The translations under genes were made by a program, and so were the position numbers. Below are positions 1 through 8,340 of a DNA stretch of 64,000 nt, one piece after another. The notes below the pieces were generated by a model. The model searched no databases. It saw only the letters and a program-made list of their open reading frames with translations, and was not told the DNA's origin. Origin of the DNA: a virus; IMG/VR virus record IMGVR_UViG_3300032267_000592, positions 1-64,000 of that record; one strand, 5' to 3'. The first letter of the stretch is position 1; every line of letters begins with the position of its first letter.

Positions 1-583
1 AACTTGGAATTATCAAGGTACTGATATTAAAGCATTAACTGCAAATTTTGCAGTTAAAAATGAAGTTATTAAATATTTTCCTTTATCCGGTGGTATTATT
101 ACTGGAAATACTCAAATTAATTCCAATTTAACCGTCTATGGAGATATTTCTGCTACTGGTACATCTTATTTTGCAAACACCATTTATTCTACAACAAGTG
201 CATTAAGTGTTGTTCATGTTGGAAATGATGGACCTGCATTATATATTGGAAATAGAGGAACTGGTGATATTGCTTCATTCTATGACTTGGATCAAAACGT
301 AGAAGTTCTTCATGTTGGTGGAAATAATGGTTCTTTCCCAAATGTCGGGGTAAAAACAAGTTCACCAAATAAAGACTTAACTGTTTTTGGTGATATTAGT
401 GCATCGGGTACAATATATTCTAACAATTTATCATTAGGTAGTACTTTAATTGCAAAACAATTATCTTTAAGCGACGGTAAAATAGTTACAGATAGTGTTG
501 GTAATTTGACTATTGCTGGTAATTTAAATGGATCTAATTTAAACTATTTATATAATTTCATTATAGATGGTGGGCAAGTGTAA
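1..583 (+). CDS. Tail fibre protein, C-terminal part (5' end outside window)
   Basis: The reading frame is open from base 2, so this is the last ~193 residues of a longer protein whose start lies before the window. The visible part is a low-complexity, beta-rich repeat protein. A motif of the form LTVYGDISATGT recurs 83 residues later as LTVFGDISASGT, and HVGNDGP recurs as HVGGNNG. Such Gly/Ser/Thr/Asn-rich repeats are typical of trimeric phage tail-fibre shafts and of giant-phage structural proteins. The gene ends just before a 28-base palindrome that looks like a terminator. Function as an adhesin is inferred from composition and repeats; no receptor-binding tip or chaperone domain can be recognised. 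Confidence 0.65.
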   Translation, partial: TWNYQGTDIKALTANFAVKNEVIKYFPLSGGIITGNTQINSNLTVYGDISATGTSYFANTIYSTTSALSVVHVGNDGPALYIGNRGTGDIASFYDLDQNVEVLHVGGNNGSFPNVGVKTSSPNKDLTVFGDISASGTIYSNNLSLGSTLIAKQLSLSDGKIVTDSVGNLTIAGNLNGSNLNYLYNFIIDGGQV

Positions 584-608
584 TATCGCTTTATATAAAG
601 CGATATTA
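581..608 (+). terminator. Palindrome, probable intrinsic terminator of the fibre gene
   Basis: A perfect 28-base inverted repeat (arms 581-594 and 595-608) begins at the stop codon of the fibre gene and is followed by a short T run (611-615). The likely RNA hairpin has an ATCGCTTT/AAAGCGAT stem and a small AT loop. It is symmetric, so it could also stop leftward transcription. Confidence 0.55.
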
Positions 609-645
609 TGATTTTTAACAAATTAAGTAAGTAATATAAAATAAT

Positions 646-2037
646 ATGCCAAATGTAACGCCATATAACCCAACATATTTAAAAATTAATAATTTATCTG
701 GTGGAGTTGCCGCTATTTATGACCAGTATGGTTTATTGCGTTACTATTTAAATTCTGATACTTTGTTAGAGCTTCCATTTGATTCTGAATATAATTGGAA
801 ATGTAACATTGTAAGGTATGGTGCATCTTTGAGTTCGTTTCCCATTTCAATTGATAAAATTTTAGGAAATACTATTTATGTTGATGTTTCTTATACGATT
901 GATGATTACATTTCAGCAAGTGTTCAATCCGTATCGGCATATTCATCATTTACGACATCACAACAGATATATGATTATATGTCATATTATTTAACGACAA
1001 GTGCTGGTGTAAAAAATGATAATCTAAGAAACATATCACAAAACGCATTAAATATTGGAAATAAAAATTTAATTTTAAACGATTCCATAACCTTACCATT
1101 TCAATACGATTCAAATACAATTATAGTAAAAAGTAATACATTATCAGGTGAAGATATAATAACAACTGGAAATATTACATTATCTGGAAATTCATCTGTT
1201 TCATATATTGGTTTATGTTGTTTAAATGTATATCAAAATAATCCAAAAAGTTTAACTGGTGTTTACATAAGTGGAAATTTAAATTATAATACATCTTCAA
1301 ATAGTTCTGTTACATATAAAGATTCTATTATAAACTATTTGAATAATATTGGTTCTGGTATTATTTCTTTAAGCAGCATAAACTCGAATGTTGTTTATAA
1401 ATTAAATAATAACAATATTTTAGTATATAGCCCAATTTTAAATAAATACGTTTCAAACATTCATGATACTAGAATTTATGGTTATATAAACAATTATAAT
1501 TTAAACAAAACAATAGATTCAAATACATCTTTAACAGAAAATCAAGTGTCTTCCATTTCTACAATTTATAATTTAGATTATTTATATGATGCTGCGAGTT
1601 ATTGGACCATCAAAAATGGAGTAAGTGCAAATTACTTTGATTTCTTTTATGTTAATGATACAGATATTGATTTTATATCAAATAATATTGTAATTGACAA
1701 TACATTAAGCACTGCTTTTTCATACAATAGCTCATTAAGTACAGTAATAATCAAAACTCCATTTTTATCTGCAAATTCAAAATTCAAAGGAATTAAAACT
1801 ACCGGATCTTTATTTTTATCAAATGGAAATATTTCAAATATTAATATATATTGCAATGTTTATAAAGATAAACCGACGGCTTTATCAAGTGTCAATATAA
1901 ATGGAACTATTACATACAATACATCTTCCATAGAATTTATAACATATTATAATTCAAATATAAATTTTGTTAATAATTTAAATGAATCTGGAAATGTTAT
2001 TGTTAGATGTTTAAGTTCAACTGTTAGTTTTTTATAA
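646..2037 (+). CDS. Fibre-like structural protein with internal duplication
   Basis: A 463-residue protein very rich in Asn, Ser, Tyr, Thr and Ile, without a signal peptide or membrane segment. It contains an internal duplication: residues about 90-250 resemble about 298-460, with matching landmarks such as YMSYYLTTSAGV against DAASYWTIKNGV and NYNTSS (213-218) against TYNTSS (423-428), an offset of about 205-210 residues. The N-terminal ~85 residues are unique and could be the attachment domain. Position next to a tail-fibre gene and composition suggest a virion fibre or decoration protein, but no named family is recognised. It converges with the next leftward gene, overlapping it by 14 bases. 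A TATAAAAT box ends 3 bases before the ATG. Confidence 0.55.
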   Translation: MPNVTPYNPTYLKINNLSGGVAAIYDQYGLLRYYLNSDTLLELPFDSEYNWKCNIVRYGASLSSFPISIDKILGNTIYVDVSYTIDDYISASVQSVSAYSSFTTSQQIYDYMSYYLTTSAGVKNDNLRNISQNALNIGNKNLILNDSITLPFQYDSNTIIVKSNTLSGEDIITTGNITLSGNSSVSYIGLCCLNVYQNNPKSLTGVYISGNLNYNTSSNSSVTYKDSIINYLNNIGSGIISLSSINSNVVYKLNNNNILVYSPILNKYVSNIHDTRIYGYINNYNLNKTIDSNTSLTENQVSSISTIYNLDYLYDAASYWTIKNGVSANYFDFFYVNDTDIDFISNNIVIDNTLSTAFSYNSSLSTVIIKTPFLSANSKFKGIKTTGSLFLSNGNISNINIYCNVYKDKPTALSSVNINGTITYNTSSIEFITYYNSNINFVNNLNESGNVIVRCLSSTVSFL

Positions 2038-2488
2038 CCCTTATGCCCTTTGTGCATGGTTTTTGATAATTTATTGCTCCGGGATATGAACTAACAAAAG
2101 GAACTAAAGATCCGGTTGATAATTTTTCATATCCTGCTTCATTTTCTATAACAACATCCATATATCCACTTGTTTTTGGTAATTGATTGAGTTTAAATGT
2201 TAAAAAATTTTCAGTGTAATCAAAACAATTAATTTTTATACCGTAAAATGGTATATATTTTGCGGATAAATTTTTAATACTGGAAAATGGAGCAAATAAT
2301 GATATATTGTCAAACATTAATAAGTTTGATGCGCTTAAATATACGTTTCTTAATTCTAAAAACAAATTACCTTTAATTAAAATGTCATATTCTTGACCAG
2401 CTGATAATTCCGGAGTAACAACTATAAATGTGTACTTTCCAACGTCAATCGGTTTTGGTTTTGCATAAAATGTAATATATTCAGTCAT
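2024..2488 (-). CDS. Hypothetical protein, possible Ig-like (IPT/TIG-type) fold
   Basis: A 154-residue protein of unknown function, predicted mostly beta by its alternating hydrophobic pattern. The segment LPKTSGYMDVVIENEAGYEK has the look of the last strands of an IPT/TIG immunoglobulin-like domain, where a conserved Gly-turn precedes DVVV. That resemblance is weak and is inference. The gene follows the gp15-like tail gene on the same strand with a 6-base gap, so a role as a small structural or tail decoration protein is plausible. Confidence 0.4.
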   Translation of the reverse strand: MTEYITFYAKPKPIDVGKYTFIVVTPELSAGQEYDILIKGNLFLELRNVYLSASNLLMFDNISLFAPFSSIKNLSAKYIPFYGIKINCFDYTENFLTFKLNQLPKTSGYMDVVIENEAGYEKLSTGSLVPFVSSYPGAINYQKPCTKGIRVIKN

Positions 2489-2494
2489 TTTTAT

Positions 2495-3250
2495 TTAAAT
2501 TTTTGTTTCTTGTATAAAATCTTCTATATTTTTTAATACGCATATATTGTTTTGATTTGTAAACTCCGTATTAACTGCATCAAACGCATTAAAATCAGAA
2601 TTTATAGTGTATATTCTTTTGATTGGGTCATCCATTTTTTTAAATAACCAGCCTTTTATGGTAAAAGATGTGTCAGCTGTCAATCTAAATGGTTGATTTG
2701 CTGCAATATCACTTGGATATTGTAAGTTTATATTTCCACCCCATAAAACTTCCGATCTTAATTCATAATTTTGTTTAGAATTTTTATTTAAAGGTATTAA
2801 CCAAGATATTATAAAATATGGATCACAATATGGTACAAAATTTGTAATAATTTGATCCATGTCGTTTTGATATTTTGTTATAATTGTAACATTTACTCCA
2901 ATATTAATCGGAACGGGTTGTAATATTTTTTTGATATAATTTTCATTCGCAGTTTTTGGAGTATAACTTATGTTAAATCCATCGTTTTTATTAAAAACTC
3001 TATTATTATCTCTAGCTACGCTAGAAATTGTTATTGCTACTGCGGGTAAACTCAATCCGCCGGGAGCAGGATTTAATAATGATGCAATTACTCTTTGTTT
3101 TGGACTATATACAAAATTAACATAATTTGAAGATAATGATGGTATTTCTGTTTTATCAGAATTAAATTTTTTTATAATAATATCATTTAATGCAGCAGTA
3201 AATTGTTCCAATAAAGTCTGCATTTCCCATCCAAAAGTATAAGATTTCAC
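2495..3250 (-). CDS. 15: Tail terminator / sheath stabiliser, gp15-like
   Basis: Resembles T4 gp15, the protein that caps the top of the contractile tail and joins it to the head. Matching landmarks are TKYQNDMDQIITNFVPYCDP (T4: TRYEDDMFQIVEQILPYFQP) and SFTIKGWLFKKMDDP (T4: TFEVNGWMYPPVDD) followed by a short tail; at 251 residues it is close to T4 gp15 in length. The long frame opens with GTG at 3250, directly after a TATAAGTA box. An ATG at 3223 (residue 10), preceded by a purine-rich GGATGGGAA, is a good alternative start, and the T4 protein aligns with either. Virion structural role by homology. Confidence 0.75.
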   Translation of the reverse strand: MKSYTFGWEMQTLLEQFTAALNDIIIKKFNSDKTEIPSLSSNYVNFVYSPKQRVIASLLNPAPGGLSLPAVAITISSVARDNNRVFNKNDGFNISYTPKTANENYIKKILQPVPINIGVNVTIITKYQNDMDQIITNFVPYCDPYFIISWLIPLNKNSKQNYELRSEVLWGGNINLQYPSDIAANQPFRLTADTSFTIKGWLFKKMDDPIKRIYTINSDFNAFDAVNTEFTNQNNICVLKNIEDFIQETKI

Positions 3251-3255
3251 GTTTA

Positions 3256-3263
3256 TACTTATA
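3256..3263 (-). promoter_or_regulatory. Candidate late promoter box TATAAGTA before the gp15-like gene
   Basis: The minus strand reads TATAAGTA, one base from the T4 late consensus TATAAATA, and ends 5 bases before the GTG at 3250. The same octamer precedes other virion genes here. If it is a -10 box, transcription starts about at the GTG, which favours a leaderless message or the ATG at 3223 as the true start. Confidence 0.5.
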
Positions 3264-3274
3264 GAAAAGTAAAA

Positions 3275-3523
3275 TTAATTATTATTTTCTGGCAAAAGCG
3301 ATTTTGCGCTATCGAAATCTATATTTTTTCTTATACAATTGCATATCTGATATGCAAAAGTTTTTGTATCTCTGCCCAAATAGCCTCTACTGAAACATTT
3401 AGAACAATTTTTATGTTTATTTTTTAATGGAATTTGTCCTATGTCCAATATCTTAAGATCATTTTCTGGTATTTCATAAAAGGTTCCAGAAAATACACTA
3501 TATATATGTTTTTTTTTATTCAT
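3275..3523 (-). CDS. Small zinc-ribbon-like protein
   Basis: An 82-residue protein with a probable zinc site formed by CSKCF and, 17 residues on, CNC (pattern CxxC...CxC), plus further Lys/His residues around it. Small CxxC-GxG-like phage proteins of this type often bind zinc and may contact nucleic acid or protein partners, but no specific role can be assigned. It overlaps the upstream gene (3516-3872) by 8 bases, so the two are probably co-translated. Confidence 0.5.
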   Translation of the reverse strand: MNKKKHIYSVFSGTFYEIPENDLKILDIGQIPLKNKHKNCSKCFSRGYLGRDTKTFAYQICNCIRKNIDFDSAKSLLPENNN

Positions 3524-3872
3524 TTATGCTTATTAATAATATTGTATCCCAAAATTTATTTTTTTTAAGTTTATTTTTATATTGAATCATACATTTTTCC
3601 ATTTCTGGTGCATATTTTGCTAAAGTTTTAATTCTATAATCTAAATAAATTAAATTTTCTTCTTCGTGTAATTCGATATCATATGGAATTGGTATTTCCA
3701 ATTTTTCCTTATCCCTCTTCGTGGTGTTTAAAATAAAAGTGATGTAAAAATTTTTTTGATAATATAATATCAATTTACCTTGTTTAAATTTTTTGTTTTT
3801 TAGTTCAAAATTTAAATTTTTTTGAAGCAAAGAATTAAATATTTTTTCAAAATTTGAATTGTGTATAGTCAT
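3516..3872 (-). CDS. Hypothetical protein
   Basis: A 118-residue soluble protein, Lys-rich, with no recognised domain. The mid-region (YITFILNTTKRDKEKLEIPI, then an acidic turn and LIYLDYR) looks like a beta-sheet core, with a helical Lys-rich C-terminal part. It sits between a zinc-ribbon gene (8-base overlap) and a 141-residue gene (1-base gap) in a leftward operon that leads to the gp15-like tail gene. Confidence 0.45.
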   Translation of the reverse strand: MTIHNSNFEKIFNSLLQKNLNFELKNKKFKQGKLILYYQKNFYITFILNTTKRDKEKLEIPIPYDIELHEEENLIYLDYRIKTLAKYAPEMEKCMIQYKNKLKKNKFWDTILLISINE

Positions 3873-3873
3873 T

Positions 3874-4299
3874 TTAATTTTCCATGAAATATTTTTTCTG
3901 ATCGGCGGTCATATCTTTTAATACATTATTAAAATATAATAAAAAGTTTTTTTCAGGTAATCCAAAAAAATTTTTAAAAAAACTTAAAAAATTTTTTTCT
4001 GGTAAAATTTTAGTAACCTTAACAATAACACAAGATTCCACTGGAATATTTCTCCAGTCCTGCATTAAAATATCCCAAACCGTTAACAATCCTCTAGCTT
4101 CTGCGTCGTAAGGTGGGGGGAATCTTGGCGGTTTAAAATTTAATAACTTTCCAGTAACTCTTCCGTTTAAAATTTCACTACACAGTGTACAGAGTATTCT
4201 TCTATTTGGAGGTATTTTATTCTTAGTTCTTCTTACAAATTTTATCTCTACGATATTACTCCTGCATAGTGATTTTAATCCTGTTACTGATAGTGCCAT
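3874..4299 (-). CDS. Hypothetical protein, possible SH3-like barrel
   Basis: A 141-residue basic protein. The N-terminal ~95 residues form a beta-rich unit (NIVEIKFVRRTKNKIPPNRR, then a Cys pair CTLC, then GLLTVWDILMQDWRNIPVES) that recalls the small SH3-like barrel proteins common in marine T4-like phages; this is a pattern impression only. The C-terminal part holds a tandem 15-residue repeat, LPEKNFLSFFKNFFG followed by LPEKNFLLYFNN. No function can be assigned. It is spaced 5 bases from the GroES-like gene, in the same leftward operon. Confidence 0.4.
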   Translation of the reverse strand: MALSVTGLKSLCRSNIVEIKFVRRTKNKIPPNRRILCTLCSEILNGRVTGKLLNFKPPRFPPPYDAEARGLLTVWDILMQDWRNIPVESCVIVKVTKILPEKNFLSFFKNFFGLPEKNFLLYFNNVLKDMTADQKKYFMEN

Positions 4300-4304
4300 C
4301 GGTT

Positions 4305-4685
4305 TTACTCTTTACTTTCACATATTCCAAATATTCTACTTTCGTTCAAGAATACGATATGTTTTAAATCATTTAAATTTGCAACTTGAATACCTTTATC
4401 ATTTGGAAAAACTACAATATCTCCTTCTTTTACGGTTCTACAATCTGGTCCAGCCAAAACAACCTTGGCTAATCTCCAAGCAAAGTTTACTGTATTGATT
4501 GGAACCCAAATACTACCTCTTTTAACTTCAGTGCCATCATCATTTACATCAATATATTGACACATTAAAATGTCATCCAATACTTTTGTTAATTTCCAAT
4601 CTTGTAAGTTTAAAGAACTACCAATGTAATGGTCTAATTGTACTTTTCCACCTACGACATCTTCTTGTTTTGGTCTTGCTATCAT
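4305..4685 (-). CDS. GroES-like co-chaperonin (gp31-type role)
   Basis: A 126-residue protein whose C-terminal two thirds has the layout of chaperonin-10: AKVVLAGPDCRTVKEGDIVV (family: G.V.AVGPG...VKVGD.V.F), a mid-sequence loop, then LKHIVFLNESRIFGICE (family: ...L.ILRE.DILAVIE). T4 uses gp31, a GroES substitute, to fold its capsid protein with host GroEL, and many T4-like phages carry recognisable GroES homologues. The N-terminal extension and the insertion where the mobile loop should lie are unusual, so partner specificity is uncertain. Assignment rests on motif order, not on a search. Confidence 0.55.
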   Translation of the reverse strand: MIARPKQEDVVGGKVQLDHYIGSSLNLQDWKLTKVLDDILMCQYIDVNDDGTEVKRGSIWVPINTVNFAWRLAKVVLAGPDCRTVKEGDIVVFPNDKGIQVANLNDLKHIVFLNESRIFGICESKE

Positions 4686-4691
4686 ATGTTT

Positions 4692-5069
4692 TTATTTATT
4701 GCCGTTATTCAAATATTCAAGTGTTTCTTCATGTTTCATAATTTCTCTATATGAACATTCCATGTATTTAGAAATATTAAGATATTCCGTTTCTTCGGTT
4801 TTATTTAAATTTTCTTTCTTTTTTATATATGTTATATTTTTATAATTACTTGGAAGTATTTTCCTATAAAATGATACATAATTAAAATCTTTAATTTGTT
4901 TGAGCCATCTATTAGTAGTTGCATTCAAAATAATTGGAATTGAATTATTAACCATCGTAAGCCATCTATTCAATATAAAGGAAGATGGTTGTTCCGATTT
5001 TGGTCTAATGCTATTCTTTTTTAGACAAAAATCTACATAATTTATGATGTCCGAATTATTGTTTTTCAT
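4692..5069 (-). CDS. Possible clamp-loader small subunit (gp62-like)
   Basis: A 125-residue protein with the segment SFILNRWLTMVNNSIPIILN followed by TTNRW, then YRKILPSNYKNITYIKKK. Phage clamp-loader subunit A proteins (gp62 family) share a pattern of ..(M/L)NR(F/W)LSM.... and a downstream basic KKR motif, and are small helical proteins. The match is suggestive only. No gp44 large subunit lies in this window, so it cannot be confirmed by adjacency. It overlaps the next leftward gene by ATGA, indicating translational coupling. Confidence 0.35.
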   Translation of the reverse strand: MKNNNSDIINYVDFCLKKNSIRPKSEQPSSFILNRWLTMVNNSIPIILNATTNRWLKQIKDFNYVSFYRKILPSNYKNITYIKKKENLNKTEETEYLNISKYMECSYREIMKHEETLEYLNNGNK

Positions 5070-5746
5070 TTATTATATAATTTATTAAATGTTGATGCAC
5101 TATCATTCCACTCTTGGGTATTCATACTATCACCTAAACCATAATGCACAACTCTTAACGGAAAAACGCCTAATTTTAGTTTATTTGAATTTGCATTTAA
5201 ACAAAATGTAATATCATAATGATGGAATTTAAAATTTTCATCAAATTTTAAATTAGAATCCAATAATTTATCAACTTTGACGCCAATAAATAAACCATCT
5301 ATTAACAAGGCTCTTGAATTTGTCGGTCCAAATACAGTAGTCCAGCATATCTTATCTTTAGAATGACCAACTTCGCCAACAAAATCATTTCTATCACTCA
5401 TTAAATGCCATGCTGGGGGTGTTTGCGTATTAATCTTACATTTTTTACTTCCAGCCAGACCGATTATGTCATATTTTTCAAATGCAAGATTTATTTTTTC
5501 AATATAAAACAAATCTTCTATCAAAACATCATCATGTACAAATATAATATTTTTATTTCGATTTTCTTCAGTTATAAATGTATTATAAATTTCACTTAAT
5601 CCTTTTTTATTATTGTAAATAATAGTTGAGTTTTTAATTTCATTCGTTTTATCTAAAAACAAACAAAATTGACTATTTTCTTCGAATTCTTGTTTAGAGA
5701 GTGGTGTTGCAACGACAAAGTGATAATTTTTTGTTAAATTAGACAT
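5066..5746 (-). CDS. GT2-type glycosyltransferase (Glyco_tranf_2_5-like)
   Basis: A GT-A fold glycosyltransferase of the kind represented by Pfam Glyco_tranf_2_5. Visible landmarks in order are NKNIIFVHDDVLI (the DxD-like metal and nucleotide-sugar site), IIGLAGSKK, a Trp-containing acceptor loop, ALLIDGLFIGVKV, and KFHHYDITFCLNA. It transfers a sugar from an NDP-sugar to an unknown acceptor. The longer frame opens at 5812, but residues before MSNL look spurious and would overlap the divergent gene, so the ATG at 5746 is chosen. It lies apart from the large glycosyltransferase island, directly after a possible replication gene. Confidence 0.7.
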   Translation of the reverse strand: MSNLTKNYHFVVATPLSKQEFEENSQFCLFLDKTNEIKNSTIIYNNKKGLSEIYNTFITEENRNKNIIFVHDDVLIEDLFYIEKINLAFEKYDIIGLAGSKKCKINTQTPPAWHLMSDRNDFVGEVGHSKDKICWTTVFGPTNSRALLIDGLFIGVKVDKLLDSNLKFDENFKFHHYDITFCLNANSNKLKLGVFPLRVVHYGLGDSMNTQEWNDSASTFNKLYNK

Positions 5747-5775
5747 ATTAACGAGTAAATATATCATATATACTG

Positions 5776-6369
5776 ATGAAATCAAACAAAAAGATGAATA
5801 ATAAAAAAGCATTAAAAAAAGAATTAGAAAGAATATTAAATTCTAATAAAGAATCTGTTAATCAAGAAAATTATAATCCTTTTGCAGCTAGAGTTTTATT
5901 TTCTCTTATAAATGAACAAGAAGATGCTGATAATCAAGCGTCACAAGCAAATAATATTAAGACGCCTGATGATTTCACTCCAGAAAAAAACAAAAAAGAC
6001 TTTCAAGATTCAATGGAAAAAACAACCGATCCATCTTCTTTTGATGTAGAGGGAGTTTCTCCGAACCTAACCGCCGATGTTATTAAATCAATTAGAGAAT
6101 GGTCCACTAAACTTGATGAATTTGCTGAGTTTTTAAATGACCCAGCTCAAGCCACCAGTGAAGGAAAACCGTCTTTGCATAAGATTTTATCAGATGGCGA
6201 TAGATCTGGTAGCTTGTTAAGAGGTATTACCAGAAAAGCATCTGATAGTATTACTCGTATTGCTGGTGAAGTTGAAAAATTAAAAGAAATTCTCAATACA
6301 TATATCATTACCGCTCCTAAGAAAATGCGTGATACTGAGGGTCAAACCCCCGGTTGGACACAGTTTTAA
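5776..6369 (+). CDS. Hypothetical protein, possible virion/structural protein
   Basis: A 197-residue hydrophilic protein with a basic N-terminus, an acidic Gln/Asn-rich linker (about 40-85) and a helical C-terminal half containing ITRIAGEVEKLKEILN. No family is recognised. The N-terminal region (short Lys-rich helix, then ..LINEQEDADNQ) recalls the 8341-8730 protein (..LLNEQEEDG), suggesting a shared docking or processing segment. It is the only rightward gene between two leftward operons. ATG at 5776 and an in-frame ATG at 5794 are both possible starts, and neither has a clear Shine-Dalgarno site. Confidence 0.5.
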   Translation: MKSNKKMNNKKALKKELERILNSNKESVNQENYNPFAARVLFSLINEQEDADNQASQANNIKTPDDFTPEKNKKDFQDSMEKTTDPSSFDVEGVSPNLTADVIKSIREWSTKLDEFAEFLNDPAQATSEGKPSLHKILSDGDRSGSLLRGITRKASDSITRIAGEVEKLKEILNTYIITAPKKMRDTEGQTPGWTQF

Positions 6370-7328
6370 TATAAGCTGTTGATGATTTTATTGTAATCTA
6401 TTTCATCAAGTTCTTCAAACATTGTCATTTCGTTAAAATCTTTATATGGCATAGAGTCTGTCCATTTGAATACGGTTTCATTATTTAATAACAACTTTTT
6501 AATGTTTTCCTTTGCGGTTTCATCAAAATTTGGATTATCAAGAACCCATATTTTTTTATGAAAAGGAAACTCTAAAAGTTGAGTTGATTGTGTTTTGGTT
6601 AATGTTAACCCCGCAACACCTATTCCATTTTTTACAAAAAATGAATCTATTGGACCTTCAAATATGAATATATAATTAAAATTTTTATCTATTTTATCTA
6701 AACCAAATACCGTTTTTTCCGATCCTTCTTTGCTTAAATATTTTGGAAAAGAATTATCAATCGATCTAGTTTGATAAAAAATTACCTTGTTGTTTCTGTC
6801 ATAAAATGGTATACATAATCTATTTTTATGCACATAATCAGTTAATGATAGATATAAACTGTTTGGTTTATACTTTGCAGTATTCAATCTCCTAGACTTT
6901 ATATATTTTAAAGTGTCATTGAATATTTTATCATCACGATAATAAGAGGTTTGTGTTTGATCAAATAAATTTATAGAATCATGTGGAAGCTCTAGATTCT
7001 TTTTAATATATTTTTTAACATTGGTTTCTAATTTATGTTCAACATTGATAGAATTTACGCTATTTTCTATTTCAAATAAAATTTGATCTTTAGAAAAACC
7101 AGTAACATTACATATCCAATTAAAAGCCGACCATGTTTTTGAACAATTAAAGCAATGAAAAGTATTAGATGCTGGGTAATAAAACAATCTCTTCTTTTTA
7201 CCCAAGCTTCTACCTTCTCTACATATAGGACATCCAGCATTATATGTTGAATCCGTTTTTCTAAACGTAGGTTCTATGGAATACGAATAGAATTTATTTA
7301 AGACGTATGAATCTGGAATTTTTATCAT
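6366..7328 (-). CDS. 61: DNA primase, gp61-like
   Basis: Makes RNA primers for lagging-strand synthesis together with the gp41 helicase. The N-terminus holds a zinc-binding domain with C33xxC36 and C59xxC62 in the classic DnaG-type arrangement (AGCPIC ... FHCFNC). The middle and C-terminal part is a TOPRIM core: YIFIFEGPIDSFF (catalytic Glu) followed by GVAGLTLT and KIWVLDN (the acidic metal-binding part). At 320 residues it is close to T4 gp61. It is the first gene of a short leftward unit; a TTGACT sequence lies upstream with a weak AT-rich -10. Confidence 0.85.
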   Translation of the reverse strand: MIKIPDSYVLNKFYSYSIEPTFRKTDSTYNAGCPICREGRSLGKKKRLFYYPASNTFHCFNCSKTWSAFNWICNVTGFSKDQILFEIENSVNSINVEHKLETNVKKYIKKNLELPHDSINLFDQTQTSYYRDDKIFNDTLKYIKSRRLNTAKYKPNSLYLSLTDYVHKNRLCIPFYDRNNKVIFYQTRSIDNSFPKYLSKEGSEKTVFGLDKIDKNFNYIFIFEGPIDSFFVKNGIGVAGLTLTKTQSTQLLEFPFHKKIWVLDNPNFDETAKENIKKLLLNNETVFKWTDSMPYKDFNEMTMFEELDEIDYNKIINSLY

Positions 7329-7377
7329 AATAGATAAAAACTATATTCGATCTTTATGGCAATAAAGTCAAGTAAAA

Positions 7378-8025
7378 TTAAATATTTGTCGCTGGCATAA
7401 TGTCAGAGATTAAACTTTCGTCTTCTCCAAACGCTTTACCGTTTTCTGTAATATATAACCCAGTTAATATTATCCGCTGTTCTGGACTTCCGAATATTTC
7501 TATTAGTGCGGGAGAATCTGTTGTTGGGAATACTCTACCGTCTCCTCGATTATACGATTCGCTAAAGACTTTAAAAATTGTATCAATTTCTTCTCTAAAT
7601 GTTGAATCCGTTTCTCTAAAACCATCATTTTCAATTTCAACTGGATTTAATTTTGTTAATGGCATAAAAAATAAAATATCGTATAATTTTAATGTTTCTC
7701 GTATTGTAATTCTTTGCTGATCTAAAAATTTATCGGATACCTTGCCATTTAAATTTAACCAAGTGGAGTATGCAAGAACATCTAATACACACCTATCCAA
7801 AATCACATTGTCTTTTTTGGAGAATTCAATTGCTTGATCGATTAAAAAATTCAAAATTAAAGTTTGAGTTTCTTCATTCGAATCTTTACTATGTTTTAAA
7901 TTTTTATCTTTCAGTAAATCTCTATAACTTTTTTCTGGTGTAGAGTACATTGGCCATTTTTTTAAAAAATCTTTAATGTATGTAGTTTTACCAACGTTTT
8001 GTGTTCCTATGCAGCATATTTTCAT
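7378..8025 (-). CDS. P-loop NTPase / kinase (AAA_28-like)
   Basis: A 215-residue protein beginning with a nucleotide-binding loop GTQNVGKTT (residues 7-15), followed by a kinase-like VILDRCVLDVLAY segment (Asp-Arg of a lid or Walker B region) and LYDILFFMPL. This order fits the AAA_28/NadR-like kinase group, which includes nucleoside and nicotinamide-riboside kinases. The substrate cannot be told from sequence, although a nucleotide or cofactor salvage role in phage DNA synthesis is plausible given the neighbouring primase. Its start overlaps the stop of the upstream gene by 4 bases. Confidence 0.6.
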   Translation of the reverse strand: MKICCIGTQNVGKTTYIKDFLKKWPMYSTPEKSYRDLLKDKNLKHSKDSNEETQTLILNFLIDQAIEFSKKDNVILDRCVLDVLAYSTWLNLNGKVSDKFLDQQRITIRETLKLYDILFFMPLTKLNPVEIENDGFRETDSTFREEIDTIFKVFSESYNRGDGRVFPTTDSPALIEIFGSPEQRIILTGLYITENGKAFGEDESLISDIMPATNI

Positions 8026-8300
8026 ATATTTTGTTTTTCTAATTCTGGAAAAATTTTTAAGATTTCATTAGAATGTTTACTCTCGTAGCCATTTTCATCT
8101 AAAGGTAACAGATAAATATTTTCTGTTAATATTTCAGGCATTTTAACTCTAATTTTTTTAGTTAAATTGAGCATTGTTTGAATGTTATCTTGATACCAAG
8201 ATGCGCAAACATCGACTGATGATGAAAATAATAAACATTCTAATAATGTCGATATTTCTTTTTTTGATAAATTTTTAATATCATATGATAAATCATTCAT
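8022..8300 (-). CDS. Hypothetical protein
   Basis: About 92 residues from the ATG at 8300 (a TTG at 8318 would add six). No recognised domain; contains a helical Leu-rich segment and two Cys (SSVDVCASW). It is coupled to the downstream P-loop kinase gene by a 4-base start/stop overlap, which suggests they are made together. Confidence 0.4.
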   Translation of the reverse strand: MNDLSYDIKNLSKKEISTLLECLLFSSSVDVCASWYQDNIQTMLNLTKKIRVKMPEILTENIYLLPLDENGYESKHSNEILKIFPELEKQNI

Positions 8301-8340
8301 ATAAAAATATGATACCAAATATATTTAAAAATTCAAATTA

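Noticed and set aside
581-608. 28-base palindrome considered as an attachment site or recombination site
   Set aside because: It sits at a stop codon, is followed by a T run and fits a terminator; there is no integrase in the window.
5747-5812. N-terminal extension of the 5066-5746 glycosyltransferase beginning at 5812
   Set aside because: It overlaps the divergent gene and adds a non-family hydrophobic stretch; the ATG at 5746 starts just before the first conserved strand.
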